This document shows, in pieces, positions 21,801 through 32,894 of a stretch of 64,000 nucleotides of DNA (position 1 is its first letter; every line of letters begins with the position of its first letter). The DNA comes from Litoditis marina (Eukaryota; Nematoda; Chromadorea; Rhabditida; Rhabditidae). The stretch lies in NCBI GenBank assembly GCA_964036275.1, contig OZ038434.1:14049259-14113258 (forward strand), in the 5' to 3' direction. The position numbers and the translations under genes are program-made. The notes under the pieces were generated by a model, which saw only the letters and a list, made by a program, of their open reading frames with translations, did not search any database and was not told the DNA's origin.

Positions 21801-22699
21801 TCGAAAATGAGGAAAAATTGTGAAATGTCGTTAATTAATTAACCGATTATGAACCATTAACCAAGCATTGCGTCATAGTTTTCAATCATAATGATTTTTT
21901 CATTAATTTTTTGTATCATTATGGTATCGAAATGTTTCAGTAACGTTTTTGTGATTTAATCAGCGTTTTTGTACGTAACTTGAGTGTATATTACGTACAT
22001 CACTTTAATGGGAAAACAGAGTAAGATAAGGGTGAAAATGTTTTGGTTCGTAGTTGGCTTTTCATCCTCCATAAGAATAAATTGACAACTTGAAAATATA
22101 AATTAGAGAGAAATGGTATCTCCAATAGATGTGGGAAACTGGGCGTAAAGGCCTTTTTGTCTAACTTACTCAAGCACTGAATCACTCTTGCCTAGTTGCC
22201 CAAATGACTTAATACTTGCAAATGAAATTGTGAAGCTTTATTCGTTCTCAAATGCAATATTCGTTCCAAGCAGATAGAGTTATAGGTCGTTCCCGCTCTC
22301 GTACAGTGAAGGTGAACACAAATTCAATGCATAACTCCGCACGGAACGAGGACTCCAGGGAGAATAAGAAGGCTAGTTGATTCGTTCTCTCTGGCCGCTG
22401 ACATCGCGCGCAGTACAACGCTGCGTATATCAGTTTTTGATCACACAATGCGGATTTCAACTGTGGTTTTATGACATTTTCTTGAAAATCCTCAACGACT
22501 TTGTTAGGGATAGAGATATAGGAGGACAAGAAAAGGTACCCCGGGCATACGCCCGGGTTCCTCCCTTGTGTGAGCGCAGGCTGAAGAGAGCTTCTAAACA
22601 AATCTCGCCCTCGCACTTTCTCGTTGAGTTTCTCGCTCTCTCTCTTTCTCTTTCTCTCTCTCTTTCTCGTTCTCTCGCTCTCTCGCTATCTCTATCTCT

Positions 22700-22774
<75 letters not shown>

Positions 22775-22986
22775 CTATCTCTATCTCTCTCTATTAACAG
22801 AAAGAGAGAAAGAGTGAGAAAGAGAAAATTGAGGGGAAAAATACATGAACAGAGACAGAGAAAACAAAAGAGAAAAAGAGCAGGGGAAAGACAGGAAGAG
22901 AGACAGAGAGAAAGGAGGGAGGACATGAATGAGAAAACAATAGACACATAGAATGAGAAAAAGAGCGATGGTGTGTGAAAAAGAGT

Positions 22987-23018
<32 letters not shown>

Positions 23019-23019
23019 A

Positions 23020-23075
<56 letters not shown>

Positions 23076-23474
23076 GGGGGGGGGGGAGGGCAGCAAGAGA
23101 AAAAACCAACACACAGAGAGAGAGAGCATTTAAGCAACATCGTAGGAGAGAGGTAAAGAGAAAGGAACGTGGATGATATATAGAGATACAGGAGGATATT
23201 GGGGTTTTAATAATTTTCTTATTCCAACTTGATTTGCGACGAACGTACAAAATAATCAATGTCTCGAGTAGAAATTCGAATCTTGAAAATTTTTTAAACT
23301 CGATTATTTTTGTGTTTCTTTTAGTTTAAAAGTATCTACTTGAAATAGTGTTGATTTCAGGACAAATTTATCCGTAAGCAGAAAAATAGATTGTTAAAAT
23401 GTAATATACCTTTGATATGGCGGGGATATAGTTTTCTTCATAAAAAACGAATGATGGGAAAAAGTAGAGAAAAG
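18891..23474 (+). repeat. Nested tandem repeat, copy 2
   Basis: 4584 bp, matching copy 1 but without its three transposons. It contains gene 2 exons 1-4 again (19298-19357, 19830-19904, 21147-21226, 21560-21642) and the CT/GA block. It provides the pre-insertion sequence for three elements. Confidence 0.92.
19298..21642 (+). CDS. Gene 2, exons 1-4 (second copy)
   Basis: It codes for the same four peptides as the first copy, with intact splice sites and phases. Exon 4 ends in phase 1, so it joins in frame to the exon at 25479 but cannot join in frame to another exon 1 (phase 0). A transcript can therefore use only one set of exons 1-4, and splicing would have to skip the exons at 23886-24833. 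Whether this set or the first is used cannot be told here. Confidence 0.4.
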
Positions 23475-23885
23475 AGTTCTGTATTCTCCATGTTAGTGTT
23501 TTCTAGAACATATTCAGGTTTCCGTACTACGCTAATTATATAGTAGGTATGAGCTGTTTCCCGTTCGCTTCCGTTTCTATCAAACTTTCTAGTAGTTTCA
23601 CATTTGGGGAGTATTTGTTCTATTTGTAAACATGAAAAGTAGGCTGACTTTCTTCTCGAATTATACATTTTCGAACTGCTACTCATCAAGGAACCGTTAC
23701 TATACTAGACGTAATATGAAAAAACCGTTACTATACTAGACTTAATGTGAACATGTTTCGATAACTCTCACCTTTTTCTTTCATTTCGGATCGAGAAAGA
23801 AAACAGATAGGTGTTCCTTATTTCACCTCATCATCTTTTTATTGCGGATTTGTACTAGGAGAAGTTGGTAAATAATTGTTTTCAG

Positions 23886-24833
23886 GGTCCGTCTCTCCCC
23901 GGTAAGAAATTCATCTCTCCACGTCCATATAACTCCGACCGTGAGGTACTAGTTTGTTACTTTTTGAGGAGAACCGTGCGAAAAACTGCGACTTTGAGAA
24001 AGAACTGGTCCTTTTGCCTGGTCAACTCGAACTTGAATAGAATCTCAGGTGAAAAGTCAAGGGACTATTAGCCCCTAAAAGGGAAATTTCGGGTGATTTC
24101 GCAAACGCGTGCCCAAAAGAAACTAAAAGGGCCGCGTTTTTGATATCGACCTAGCTTTTTTCATTGTTTTTGATTTTAACTGCAACTATGTTGCTCTAAT
24201 CTATCTTTTGTCACATTTCTCGAGTATATACACAAGGTTGAGCAAGAAAAACATATTTAATCCAGTATTTGAGAGGAAAAATGTTGCCCTAAGCGCCCCT
24301 AGTAGGCCCTAATAGGGTGATTTCGGCTACGGAAATCGCGGGCCTAAAAGGAACCTTTTAGGTCCGTGACTTTTCACCTATGATATCTGCCATTTTTCAT
24401 GATGCTAGACTTTCCTCTTTCTATCACGAGCAGTAAGGTAATAATCAGAGTAGTTTTAAGTGTTCTTGGTGATTTATTGATATTGTTCAGAATTCTGTTA
24501 TTATCACCCCGCCCAGACCGGAATCCATGCGTGATGTGACCCCTCCGAACGTCCACACCTCGAGAATCGTAAGATTCGAAAATTATTATTAAAAAACCTA
24601 AGAAATGGTAAAGTATTTAGAGAATGAAAAACATACTTTACGGTTCTTTTTCACTAACGCAAGCCTATATGGTGTTTTGGCCCTATCCTGGTGTGTCTGT
24701 CGATAGTGTGAATTCCGTGTATTTTGATCTGAACTTGTATTTTGATGTTCATTTACAGTATTGCCCTTCCCCCTGCGACGGGCGAGATGACAGCACGAGG
24801 ACTGTTCAGTCAAGCCCGTTCAGCACACTCGAG
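23886..24833 (+). pseudogene. Gene 2 exons 1-2, orphan third copy
   Basis: Both exons are intact, but exon 2 ends in phase 0 while the next downstream gene 2 exon (25479) needs a carried base, so splicing across would shift the frame. It is probably a non-productive relic of the tandem duplication. Confidence 0.5.
24044..24382. mobile_element. About 340-bp MITE in nested copy 3 (empty sites known)
   Basis: Copies 1 and 2 read GAATATCTGCC at this site. In copy 3 a block starting CTCAGGTGAAAAGTCA and ending TGACTTTTCACCTATG is inserted, with a short AT-type duplication. The inverted ends share AGGTGAAAAGTCA. The interior has self-complementary CCTAAAAGG motifs. No coding sequence. Confidence 0.8.
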
Positions 24834-25286
24834 GTATATTCCTTATCTCTTCGACGGAGACTCTACAGTACTCATTCGAACTTTCGACTGATTCGGAGGT
24901 ATTTCAGTTGAGAAGAACGATCGCGATCTAAGTTAACGGATACGATACCACATGATTAACAATTGACTTTTTAGCGATTCGCGGTATGCAAGCGAGTCAG
25001 AAGAATATTTGTTCAGGCAATTCTTTCTATTTTTCAATTATTTTTGATAGTTTTAGGCAGCCACTCGCGCCCACAGACAGTCAATTGCTCGTGACGCATC
25101 TATCGAGAAATCGATTGTGGCTGGTTAGTATTTTTGCTATTTTTGAAATAGGTCACAGTCTTCAGATGCCTTAATAGTAACCTCATTATGATTGCACAAA
25201 AATACGCTGCACAAAACGTGACACGATTCAAAAAATCGAAAATTAATATGAAGTGCACCGGGTACCGAATTCTCACATTTATACAA

Positions 25287-25402
<116 letters not shown>

Positions 25403-25478
25403 TTTCTCTGTCTTCTTCTTATTACCTCTCTCTCCTTTTTGACTTTTTCAAAGCAATAAGTTTGTCTTTTAATCTCAG

Positions 25479-26594
25479 CCATTACCATCGGTGCTATTTC
25501 TCCGGGTCTCACCTCGCCAAAGAAGAAAGTGCACGGCAGCGATGTCATGTCTTCCAGAGTACGTTGACAAGAAAATAACAGTTTACAAACTTATCACCGT
25601 ATATCCAACAACTTTGACAGTGTGTACGAAAACGTAACGTAAGAAAAGTGCAATAGTTGTTTTTAGATACACAACACAGTTGTAAGCAGTATTTGCGGAA
25701 TTTAGAATGTGGTGGAGATAAAAGTAAAGTACTGTCATTTCTGGTGACAGTAAGATGAGAAATGTTGTGATTTTTAGGTGGGGTGAAGTACCACAATGAG
25801 AAAATAAGCAATGACCATCAAGTTTTTGCAGCCAGCTCGTTCCCTGAAGTCACCATCCAAAACGCCGAATCCCACCACCACCACCCCCAAGTCTACTACT
25901 CTAGCTCGGTAGGCTTGTGAAATCTATTGTTTTTCTCAGCTTTTTACTGCAGTACAAGATTGTTGTGTTACAATTAATAAAACATCGCGTGGTTTTTTCT
26001 ATATTTGTATATTCTCCATTGATCTTACCGGTTACAGATCTGCCAGCGATATGTCATCTACAAGAACTGCTCGTGAGCAGCTTAAATGTAAGTTTCAGGA
26101 AATATTGAAATCATTTGTGTTTTTCTAATGTTTTTCGAAATGTCTTTTTGACTCGTATGTTTTCAGCCTATTCCACCTCCGATTCCACCTCCACAGCCCG
26201 TTTTTGTTCGCCCACTGTTTGCGCTCACGAAACTGAGGAAAAGACGGCCGAGTACGTCATTGGTTAATCTCCAGACACATCATCGGTGTCGCGTTCCGTC
26301 GGGGATACACTGCTATTACACTACTAATACAGCAGGATTGAACAGTTTGTACAGCTTTCGTCTAGCTTTCCTATAGGTGTGATCCGAAGTTGGATTGACA
26401 GCAGAAAAAAAACGCAAACATCAAACTAGATATATAGCGATCCTTTCTGTTTGATGTCGTAGGGTAACAATGTAACCAGAGTGTTCCACAGAGAAACATA
26501 TCAAAGGAACTATCTTACTTTTCTAGACCGCTCCCCTCCGCTTGCAAAAATGATCAAGTCACCGCCTTCTTCGCGTTGCCTGGCGGTACATTGA
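25479..26594 (+). CDS. Gene 2, 3' exons (5-9), unit 1
   Basis: Exons 25479-25558 (ITIGAISPGLTSPKKK...), 25832-25908 (PARSLKSPSKTPNP...), 26038-26087 (SASDMSSTRTAREQLK), 26167-26262 (SYSTSDSTSTARF..., ETEEKTAEYVI) and 26527-26594 (DRSPPLAKMIKSPPSSR..., TGA stop). Phases agree throughout, and an AATAAA lies near 26757. The product is Ser/Thr/Pro/Lys-rich and unrecognised. A competing reading uses the proline-rich frame of exon 8 (PIPPPIPPPQPVFVRP), a donor at AC|gtcatt and the other frame of exon 9 (VTAFFALPGGTLK), then splices on to 27276. Both are open, so the C-terminus is uncertain. Confidence 0.5.
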
Positions 26595-27275
26595 AGGTAA
26601 GATAAAACTTTCTTACGGCTTGTTTCCCTGTATTGTTTCGAGTTTCGAATCAAGAGCATTTCAAAGCGTGAGACTTCTATTGAGGCTTTGGCCCTCTATC
26701 TTTGCCCTGGTGATCGGTCGCTCTATTGACTATGGCCCTGCCCTCCCCCTCAATCAAATAAACATCATCATCTCGTAAATTTGGTGAAAAAGTTAACCAA
26801 CAGGTTGAATCTTCTGAATAGAATTAAATAAATTAATAACAAGTCTGTGTACGGCCTAATTCATCCGTTTGTCACTTTATCGTGAATAGAATAGAATAGA
26901 ACAGAATAGATTTGTTCGTGAATCAACACGTGACATTCCACATTGTTGGATGCGGACTATGTTTGTTTATGACTGCTTGTATAGACGTTCTTTGTACTTT
27001 GTAGTCTGATCAACGCTCCCTTGTGAGTAGGTTGTACATTTGACATACAATCCTTTGGGATAAGTTTTGCCCTAGAATCCTGTAATAACTCATACAGCTA
27101 GTTCTTACTGCTTCTTGTTGTTAAATGTATCCGCGATAAACTTTATATTATCATTATTCATGTTGACCAAAATTATTTGTTGACTGCAATCAACATACAT
27201 TTGTTCTTATTCGATTTATCGTTTAGTTGAAAATATGTGTCTCTAGTTTTTAATTCAGATGTTTTTTTCTCACAG

Positions 27276-27468
27276 GGTCACATTGATGAAGTTCACGTAC
27301 TAATGACGTGGCCCATAGTTTTGTTCCGACTGGTCTCTATTTCAGGTGGAAATGCGTGTCGTTGTGTCTATGGCAGGCAGTGGTACCCTGGAAATGGTTG
27401 GTGCACCCCCGACCAGGATGATTACCAAGAGAGTTGCCGTCAACGGTCACGAGATCTACCAGCAGTAG
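27276..27468 (+). CDS. Two-exon C-terminal fragment, unit 1
   Basis: A 21-nt exon (GHIDEVH, 27276-27296), a 49-nt intron of nematode size, then 27346-27468 (begins VEMRVVVSMAGSG, ends VNGHEIYQQ, TAG). It is in phase with the alternative donor at 26596, so it may be the true end of gene 2 or a separate relic. No family recognised. The second copy at 50463-50655 is conserved. Confidence 0.35.
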
Positions 27469-27781
27469 ATATTTCGGTGGAACAGTATCACGAACCAAAA
27501 CTGATACGAGTCTTTTTGTATGTGTTTTTTTCTCATTTAGCGGTTGTGGCTATTGTATAAGTGTAACAGCATATGTGTCATCTGTATTTCTCATAATGAA
27601 GAAATTGAGAAGTTGTATGACATTGTCATTAAAGTAATAACTGTAAACAAGACCTATAACCTTGCTAACCTTAGCATAGCTTCCCTATCCACAAAACCCT
27701 CGAACGTTGAAAGGAGCGTTCAAAAAACATTCCTTTGTCATTTTTTGCCATGTTAAGCTCGTCATTCAGTACCGTTTGGTA

Positions 27782-27787
<6 letters not shown>

Positions 27788-27818
<31 letters not shown>

Positions 27819-29345
27819 TATATTCATTCACAAGTGGTAACTAAACAACACAGAAAAAATAGTGAACGAGTATGTAGAACTCCTAAGGGGTAAGGCGACA
27901 AAACCTTACCTACAAGTTAAGGAAAGCATACTCGCAATACTACACCGGAGTAAAAGCAGTGGTAACACATAAAACATACACACAGTCGCAGTAAAACAGA
28001 ACCTAATGACTATGAAACATACAACTATAATTATACAACGTGATTATAGGCAGACTAAGAAGCTGTGCAGGTGGTTCAATGAAAGTCTCCGTTAACAACA
28101 CATCTAGAAAGACTCTCAGTTGGTCAATTGTTTTGAAATGAGGTATATTATCAGAAAATGAATTCCAATACGTAACTACCTTATTGAAATACCAGTTATA
28201 ATCTGAGAATTTGATTTTTAGGGAATATTAACCTATGCTGGTCGCGAGGTAAAAAAGACCTAACGAGATATTTTGTAGGCATTAGTGATGGTCCAATTAA
28301 TTACTTTTGTGCGTGTAGAATATCAGTTTTAGTTTTACGATAGTATAACGGGCGCGTTTCGAGAAAGTTCAATCGATCAGTGTAGGACTCAAATGGTATA
28401 TTACATCTTTGGAATATTTCTCGAGGGAAATTTCGTAGAGTGGACTCGAAACTGTGATAAAGTTTCGAGTTCAGTTTCGGAGAAGTTATTTCGGAGCAAT
28501 AATCCAGAATAGGAGTTATATAAGTTTTGAACAGTCTGAATAGTCCAATATTTTTCTGCTTTTACTGTTCGCCAACGCTACTTTCCGATTTATATGCTAT
28601 TCTAATAAAAGTTTTTCGTCCATTATTACTCCCAAGTCACGTGCAAAACCTGAGGCATTTATCGGACTGTCAACAATTTTGTAGTTTGAACGCTGGGTAT
28701 TTTCACCGAGATAGAGAGCAGTACCTTTGTTGGGAGCAAGAGGGAGCTGCCAAAGTTCAGACCAAGCGACTACTTCGTCTATGGCTTTTTGTATTTCTAT
28801 TTTATCACAGCCGTGAATCTTCAAGTTGTCGGCAAACAGAGCATAAGAAACTCTGTTATTCAGGGCTAGGGGAATATCATTAACATAAAACAGAGAGAGT
28901 AATGATCCAGTTACGGTACATAGTAAGACCCCAAATTTCATGGGGATCTCAAAAGAACTTTCAGTGTTTTTAATTCTAACAACAAAATTCCTGTCACTGA
29001 GGAAACTTTTGAACCATTGTACAAGTTTGAACGACATACCATTGGACGAAAGTTTGTAGAGTAGTTTTGCGTGTGAAACCGTGTCAAAAGCTTTCTTGAA
29101 ATCAAAATAAATAACATCTACATTTTCACGACTCTTGAGAAGAGTTTGCCATTCGGATATAGTTCCCAGTAGGGCTAGATTACAAGAATTGTTGCACAGA
29201 ATATCGAATTGTCTAGTATTGGAAACGATCCGGAACACAATCGTATCTTGAAAGCTGTGATTATTTTCATTCGTCTAAAAATAGGGGAGGTGGGAGAAAT
29301 TGGTCTGTAGTTATTTGGATCAGATCGAGAGCCTTTTCGAAGATA
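27788..29345 (-). pseudogene. Decayed CR1/Jockey-like LINE reverse transcriptase, unit 1
   Basis: The minus strand carries reverse transcriptase blocks: NYRPIS-type entry near 29320, YFDFKKAFDTVSH, a decayed GVLLCTVTGSLL (usually GVPQGSVLGPLL), YVNDIP, and FADN where the catalytic box is FADD. After a frameshift near 28590 come FKTYITPILDYCSE and the tail ETRPLYYRKTKTD, then a final YFNKVVTYWNS block near 28160. It is 5'-truncated, has no endonuclease and is catalytically dead. It ends beside a (TA)n tract (27788-27815) that may be its 3' tail. Confidence 0.85.
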
Positions 29346-30757
29346 GACACTGTATAATACTCTTTCTGTAATTGTATGATATATTCAAGTATAGAAATAA
29401 TGTAAAAATAATCTCAAATCCCCTGACATCATTTCGAGTGAGTTTCCTGAAAAACTTACGACTCTCGCGTATTGTAAACAGAAATCGAGAATTGTCAGAA
29501 AAACTTTCAAAAACATGGATAGCCAACCTTTTTGTGACCGTTCTTTAATGCTACTTTTATAGCACAAAAAATAGTAAAATTACTCCCCAATTATGTGACA
29601 ACCTTTTGAACACATAGTATGTGCAACAAAACTCATAAAAAAATACTTGTTGGATTTTTATTTTTACGTTGGCATGTTTTTCACTCACGTGAAACTCTGA
29701 CAGGCCGTTGGCATGCGTTAGTATCAACAAATACGTTGGCAGGCATATTAGCTGAGATTTGACAGCAACTACAGAATGAAATTTCGCATGTTTTTTGATC
29801 GAAATACAAACGATTACTCTTCTATGGAACTAGTTTATAATTGAAGTTTCTATTATTGTATTGCTCGTTCTGCTATATTTCGAAGTTAAGGTGGTATCGC
29901 AGAATGCGGTATCCAGTATTTGCTACGTTGCTTAACATAGAGTGCGCATTAGCATTTATCACTCACGCGCACGTACCACGCAATCTCGCCGATTCGTGGC
30001 AGTAAGCATCAACATGGGTGACAGCTTTTGAGGCAATCATCTCGTCTCTCTTTTTCGCCACTTCTCATCGTCAGCTGTCCTTCCAGGGCTCATGCATGCA
30101 TGGCTACAGTAAGTCTGATGAGAAACAAAAACAGATCATTAATTGAGTTGAACCGGGTGCATGTCTGTTCGAGCCCCGGGCCAGCACAGCGCGCAATTAC
30201 GCAATGCGAAATGCAAATGTGGAGTCTGGGGACGAACACTGAAAGAAGACCGATGCATTGCAATGGTGATTTACTTATTAGGCACTCGTTTCGGGGCTCT
30301 TTTGTCGTCTGCAATCGGGTGCGCAAATCCGGTCATCATTTCGCGCGGCTTATGGGGGTTCGAACCAGCCTTCTCTGGGAAACTCGTTTCATCACCATTT
30401 ATTGGAACAGTTCCTAGAATGCTATGTTTTAGAGGGAGAAAGCAACGTCAATATGTTGGACGGGTGTCTGTGACAAACTGATCTATGTGGTAAAAATCAG
30501 CACGTCTTACAGTCGGATGTGAAGGACATTATTTCGATATATTCTGGTATTATATGGGTAAATGAATTTCCATTCAAAGTTGGGCTGTTAGGGCTTTGAA
30601 TGCTCACCGCATATCATGGGAAAATTTACCATTGGACACTTTTCAAAAGGATTGTAGAAATGGTGCTCATTTTCATTGTATTACTTTTCACATTATTGGA
30701 ATTAGAAAGAAAGTTTGATAGAAGATGGTGGTAAATATATTATTATTCAGTATTCAG
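29346..30757. other. Region without recognised genes, unit 1
   Basis: Intergenic or intronic sequence. It contains isolated B-box-like words (TGTTCGAGCCCC at 30167, GGTTCGAACC near 30358) with no tRNA fold, and overlapping open frames that I regard as chance. The equivalent stretch in unit 2 is 52626-54035. Confidence 0.5.
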
Positions 30758-30886
30758 GTAGAAGTGTGTCGCGAGTTCCAACGCGGTCAGGGTGCCCGCA
30801 GTGACCTGGAGTGCAAATTTGCCCATCCGCCGCCTAACGTGGATGTGCAACAAGGACAGGGTACCGCCTGCTATGACAGCAAAGAG
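30758..30886 (+). pseudogene. mbl-1-like: Muscleblind-type CCCH zinc-finger exon, unit 1
   Basis: 129 nt, 43 codons, phase 0 at both ends, between a TATTCAG acceptor and a gtcagt donor. The peptide starts VEVCREFQRGQGARSDLECK and continues through FAHPPPNVDVQQG. This is the first CCCH finger of the muscleblind (MBNL) RNA-binding splicing-factor family. The second zinc ligand is Gly (GQG where the family has Cys), and the exon ends YDSKE where the family has YDS, a hydrophobic residue, then KG. No exon for the second finger is visible nearby. It is probably a degenerate captured exon. Confidence 0.8.
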
Positions 30887-31054
30887 GTCAGTTATTCAAT
30901 CCCGTTCTATACTTCCTACTACTATAGAGACTACAATTGTTATTAGTGTTTCAAGTTTTACGGTTTTATATTACCGTGTAGTTTTTGGCTGTTACTTATC
31001 AAGATTGCATGATCATGACGCTGGATACATAGAGAAACGGATTCACCTCAACAT

Positions 31055-32253
31055 CTCTCTGCCCTATACTCTCTTGTCAGGCCGCAGAAAACTGCGTCTC
31101 TCTGCCCTCCACTCTCTTGTCAGGCCGCAGAAAACTGCGTCTCTCTGCCCTACACTCTCTTGTCAGGCCGCAGAAAACTGCGTCTCTCTGCCCTCCACTC
31201 TCTTGTCAGGCCGCAGAAAACTGCGTCTCTCTGCCCTCCACTCTCTTGTCAGGCCGCAGAAATCTGCGTCTCTCTGCCCTCCACTCTCTTGTCAGGCCGC
31301 AGAAAACTGCGTCTCTCTGCCCTCCACTCTCTTGTCAGGCCGCAGAAAACGGGAAAAATGTAGAGTTACCCCCCCCCCTATGTTTGACCCCCCCCGTGGT
31401 AGTCTGACCCCCCACCCAAGCTAAAAGCACCAAAATCTCTTCTAGGTGGGGGGTATAAGTACATTGAGGGTGGGGGGTAAAGGTACATTGTAGATAGTTA
31501 CTTCTTACCCCCCACAATAGAAAGTGGGGGGCAAATCTACACCCCCGGCAATCATGTACACTTACCCCCCCCCAACAACATATTTTTAGTTTGGAATGAG
31601 CAGTGTACCTCTACCCCCCACTCGGGGGTGGGGGGGGTACAAATACACTTTACTTGTACCCCCCACCCCCGAGTGGGGGGGGTAGAGGTACACTGTAGTC
31701 ACACCCCCCCCCCCACCTGCAAAGTGGGTCACACCCCCCCACCTGCAAACTTTAGACAACTCCATTACCTACAGCAACCTGAAAATAAACTATAATTTAT
31801 CATCCATGAATCCATGAAAGCAACAAAGGCGCATCACATAAAAAACGCATCAACAAGAATCATAAATGCATGATAATTAAACTTATTACAAAAAAACAAA
31901 TACAATAAACATAACAAAAAGAAATTATTAAATTCGTAAATTTTTCAAACGCTACCTAATACAGCGGATACTCAGTCAACCTACGCAACCAATTACACGC
32001 GGCGCGGTCGCGTCACAGTGCGCGGTTACGGTGCGCGGGTGGGGGGTCACTATACACTTCCCCTCGCCCAATACAGTTTTGGAAAAGTGGGGGGTAACTC
32101 TACATTGTTCCCCAGAAAACTGCGTCTCTCTGCCCTCCACTCTCTTGTCAGGCCGCAGAAATCTGCGTCTCTTCGCCCTGCACTCTCTTGTCAGGCCGCA
32201 GAAAACTGCGTCTCTCTGCCCTCCACTCTCTTGTCAGGCCGCAGAAATCTGCA
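31055..32253 (+). repeat. 43-bp minisatellite, unit 1 (split by a transposon)
   Basis: About ten copies of a 43-bp unit containing TCAGGCCGCAGAAAACTGCG: seven at 31055-31350 and three at 32113-32253, separated by the 31351-32112 element. Because 43 is not a multiple of three and no frame of the unit has a stop, long open frames appear in all frames; they are not genes. Confidence 0.95.
31351..32112. mobile_element. C-tract TIR element, copy 2 (exact 8-bp target duplication)
   Basis: Inserted in the 43-bp minisatellite, with CAGAAAAC duplicated at 31343-31350 and 32113-32120. The terminal repeats are long: GGGAAAAATGTAGAGTTACC at the left and, reversed from the right, GGGAACAATGTAGAGTTACC, both followed by C runs. 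It is 762 bp with no transposase. The uninterrupted unit 2 array is the empty site. An 8-bp duplication fits hAT- or Merlin-type transposition, but the superfamily is not settled. Confidence 0.88.
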
Positions 32254-32894
32254 ACTATCAATTTGAGGCCACCTTTTTATGATATCATTACCTCACAGCC
32301 TAGTGAATATGTTTAAAGAATCTAGAACAATATTTCATAAAATCCAGTTTGTTTATTTTATTGATATGAAAGAGATATTGAGTAGCCGCTTCCAGCATTC
32401 TTCCTTTTTTCTTGTTTTCCTGGGTTTACGTGAAATTAAGTAGACGGTTTCCCGTTTCCAAGTTTCTCAACTGAACGCGTCAAGAATATTTCCGGAAAGA
32501 TTCTCGTTCAGATTTCACCGTTTCAATCATCATTGTTTCCTACTTACCACCCGAGTGACGGTTGCGCTCCCGATTTAGCAGTCTGGTAGGTTTTCGTTCT
32601 CGCGATTTTCGTTTCATTACTATAGAGAGAAGTCTTCGAAACTCAAAAAGAATTTTATTCAAATTAATTCACCTTGATAATTTGTCCACAACTTAGAACC
32701 TCGCCAGTTTGAAGTAGATGTAAATAGATAATGATTAAACATTTCTCGTTGTGCTAATGTCTTGCATGAAGTTCCAGAGTGGAAACGGGACCAAAGTAGT
32801 AATTTTCCGCGACATATTTCGTCGTTGTCTTAATTTCGCTAAGTCATAAGCAGTTTTCAATATTTTGTTATTATAATAAACTTTTCTCAGGTAA

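Larger units (their letters stand above)
23475..24946 (+). repeat. Nested tandem repeat, copy 3 (truncated)
   Basis: It matches copy 2 from TGTATTCTCC to GATACGAT near 24946 and then diverges. It keeps gene 2 exons 1-2 (23886-23945, 24759-24833) but has no exons 3-4, and it carries its own MITE at 24044. Confidence 0.9.

Noticed and set aside
30028..30417. Open frames of 106-129 codons (also 53306-53759)
   Set aside because: Overlapping open frames on both strands with no motif; chance openness in a GC-richer patch.
30792..31424. Long open frames over the 43-bp minisatellite (also 54282-54995)
   Set aside because: The 43-bp unit has no stop in any frame, so length is guaranteed by repetition. 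All three frames are open and there are no splice or start signals.
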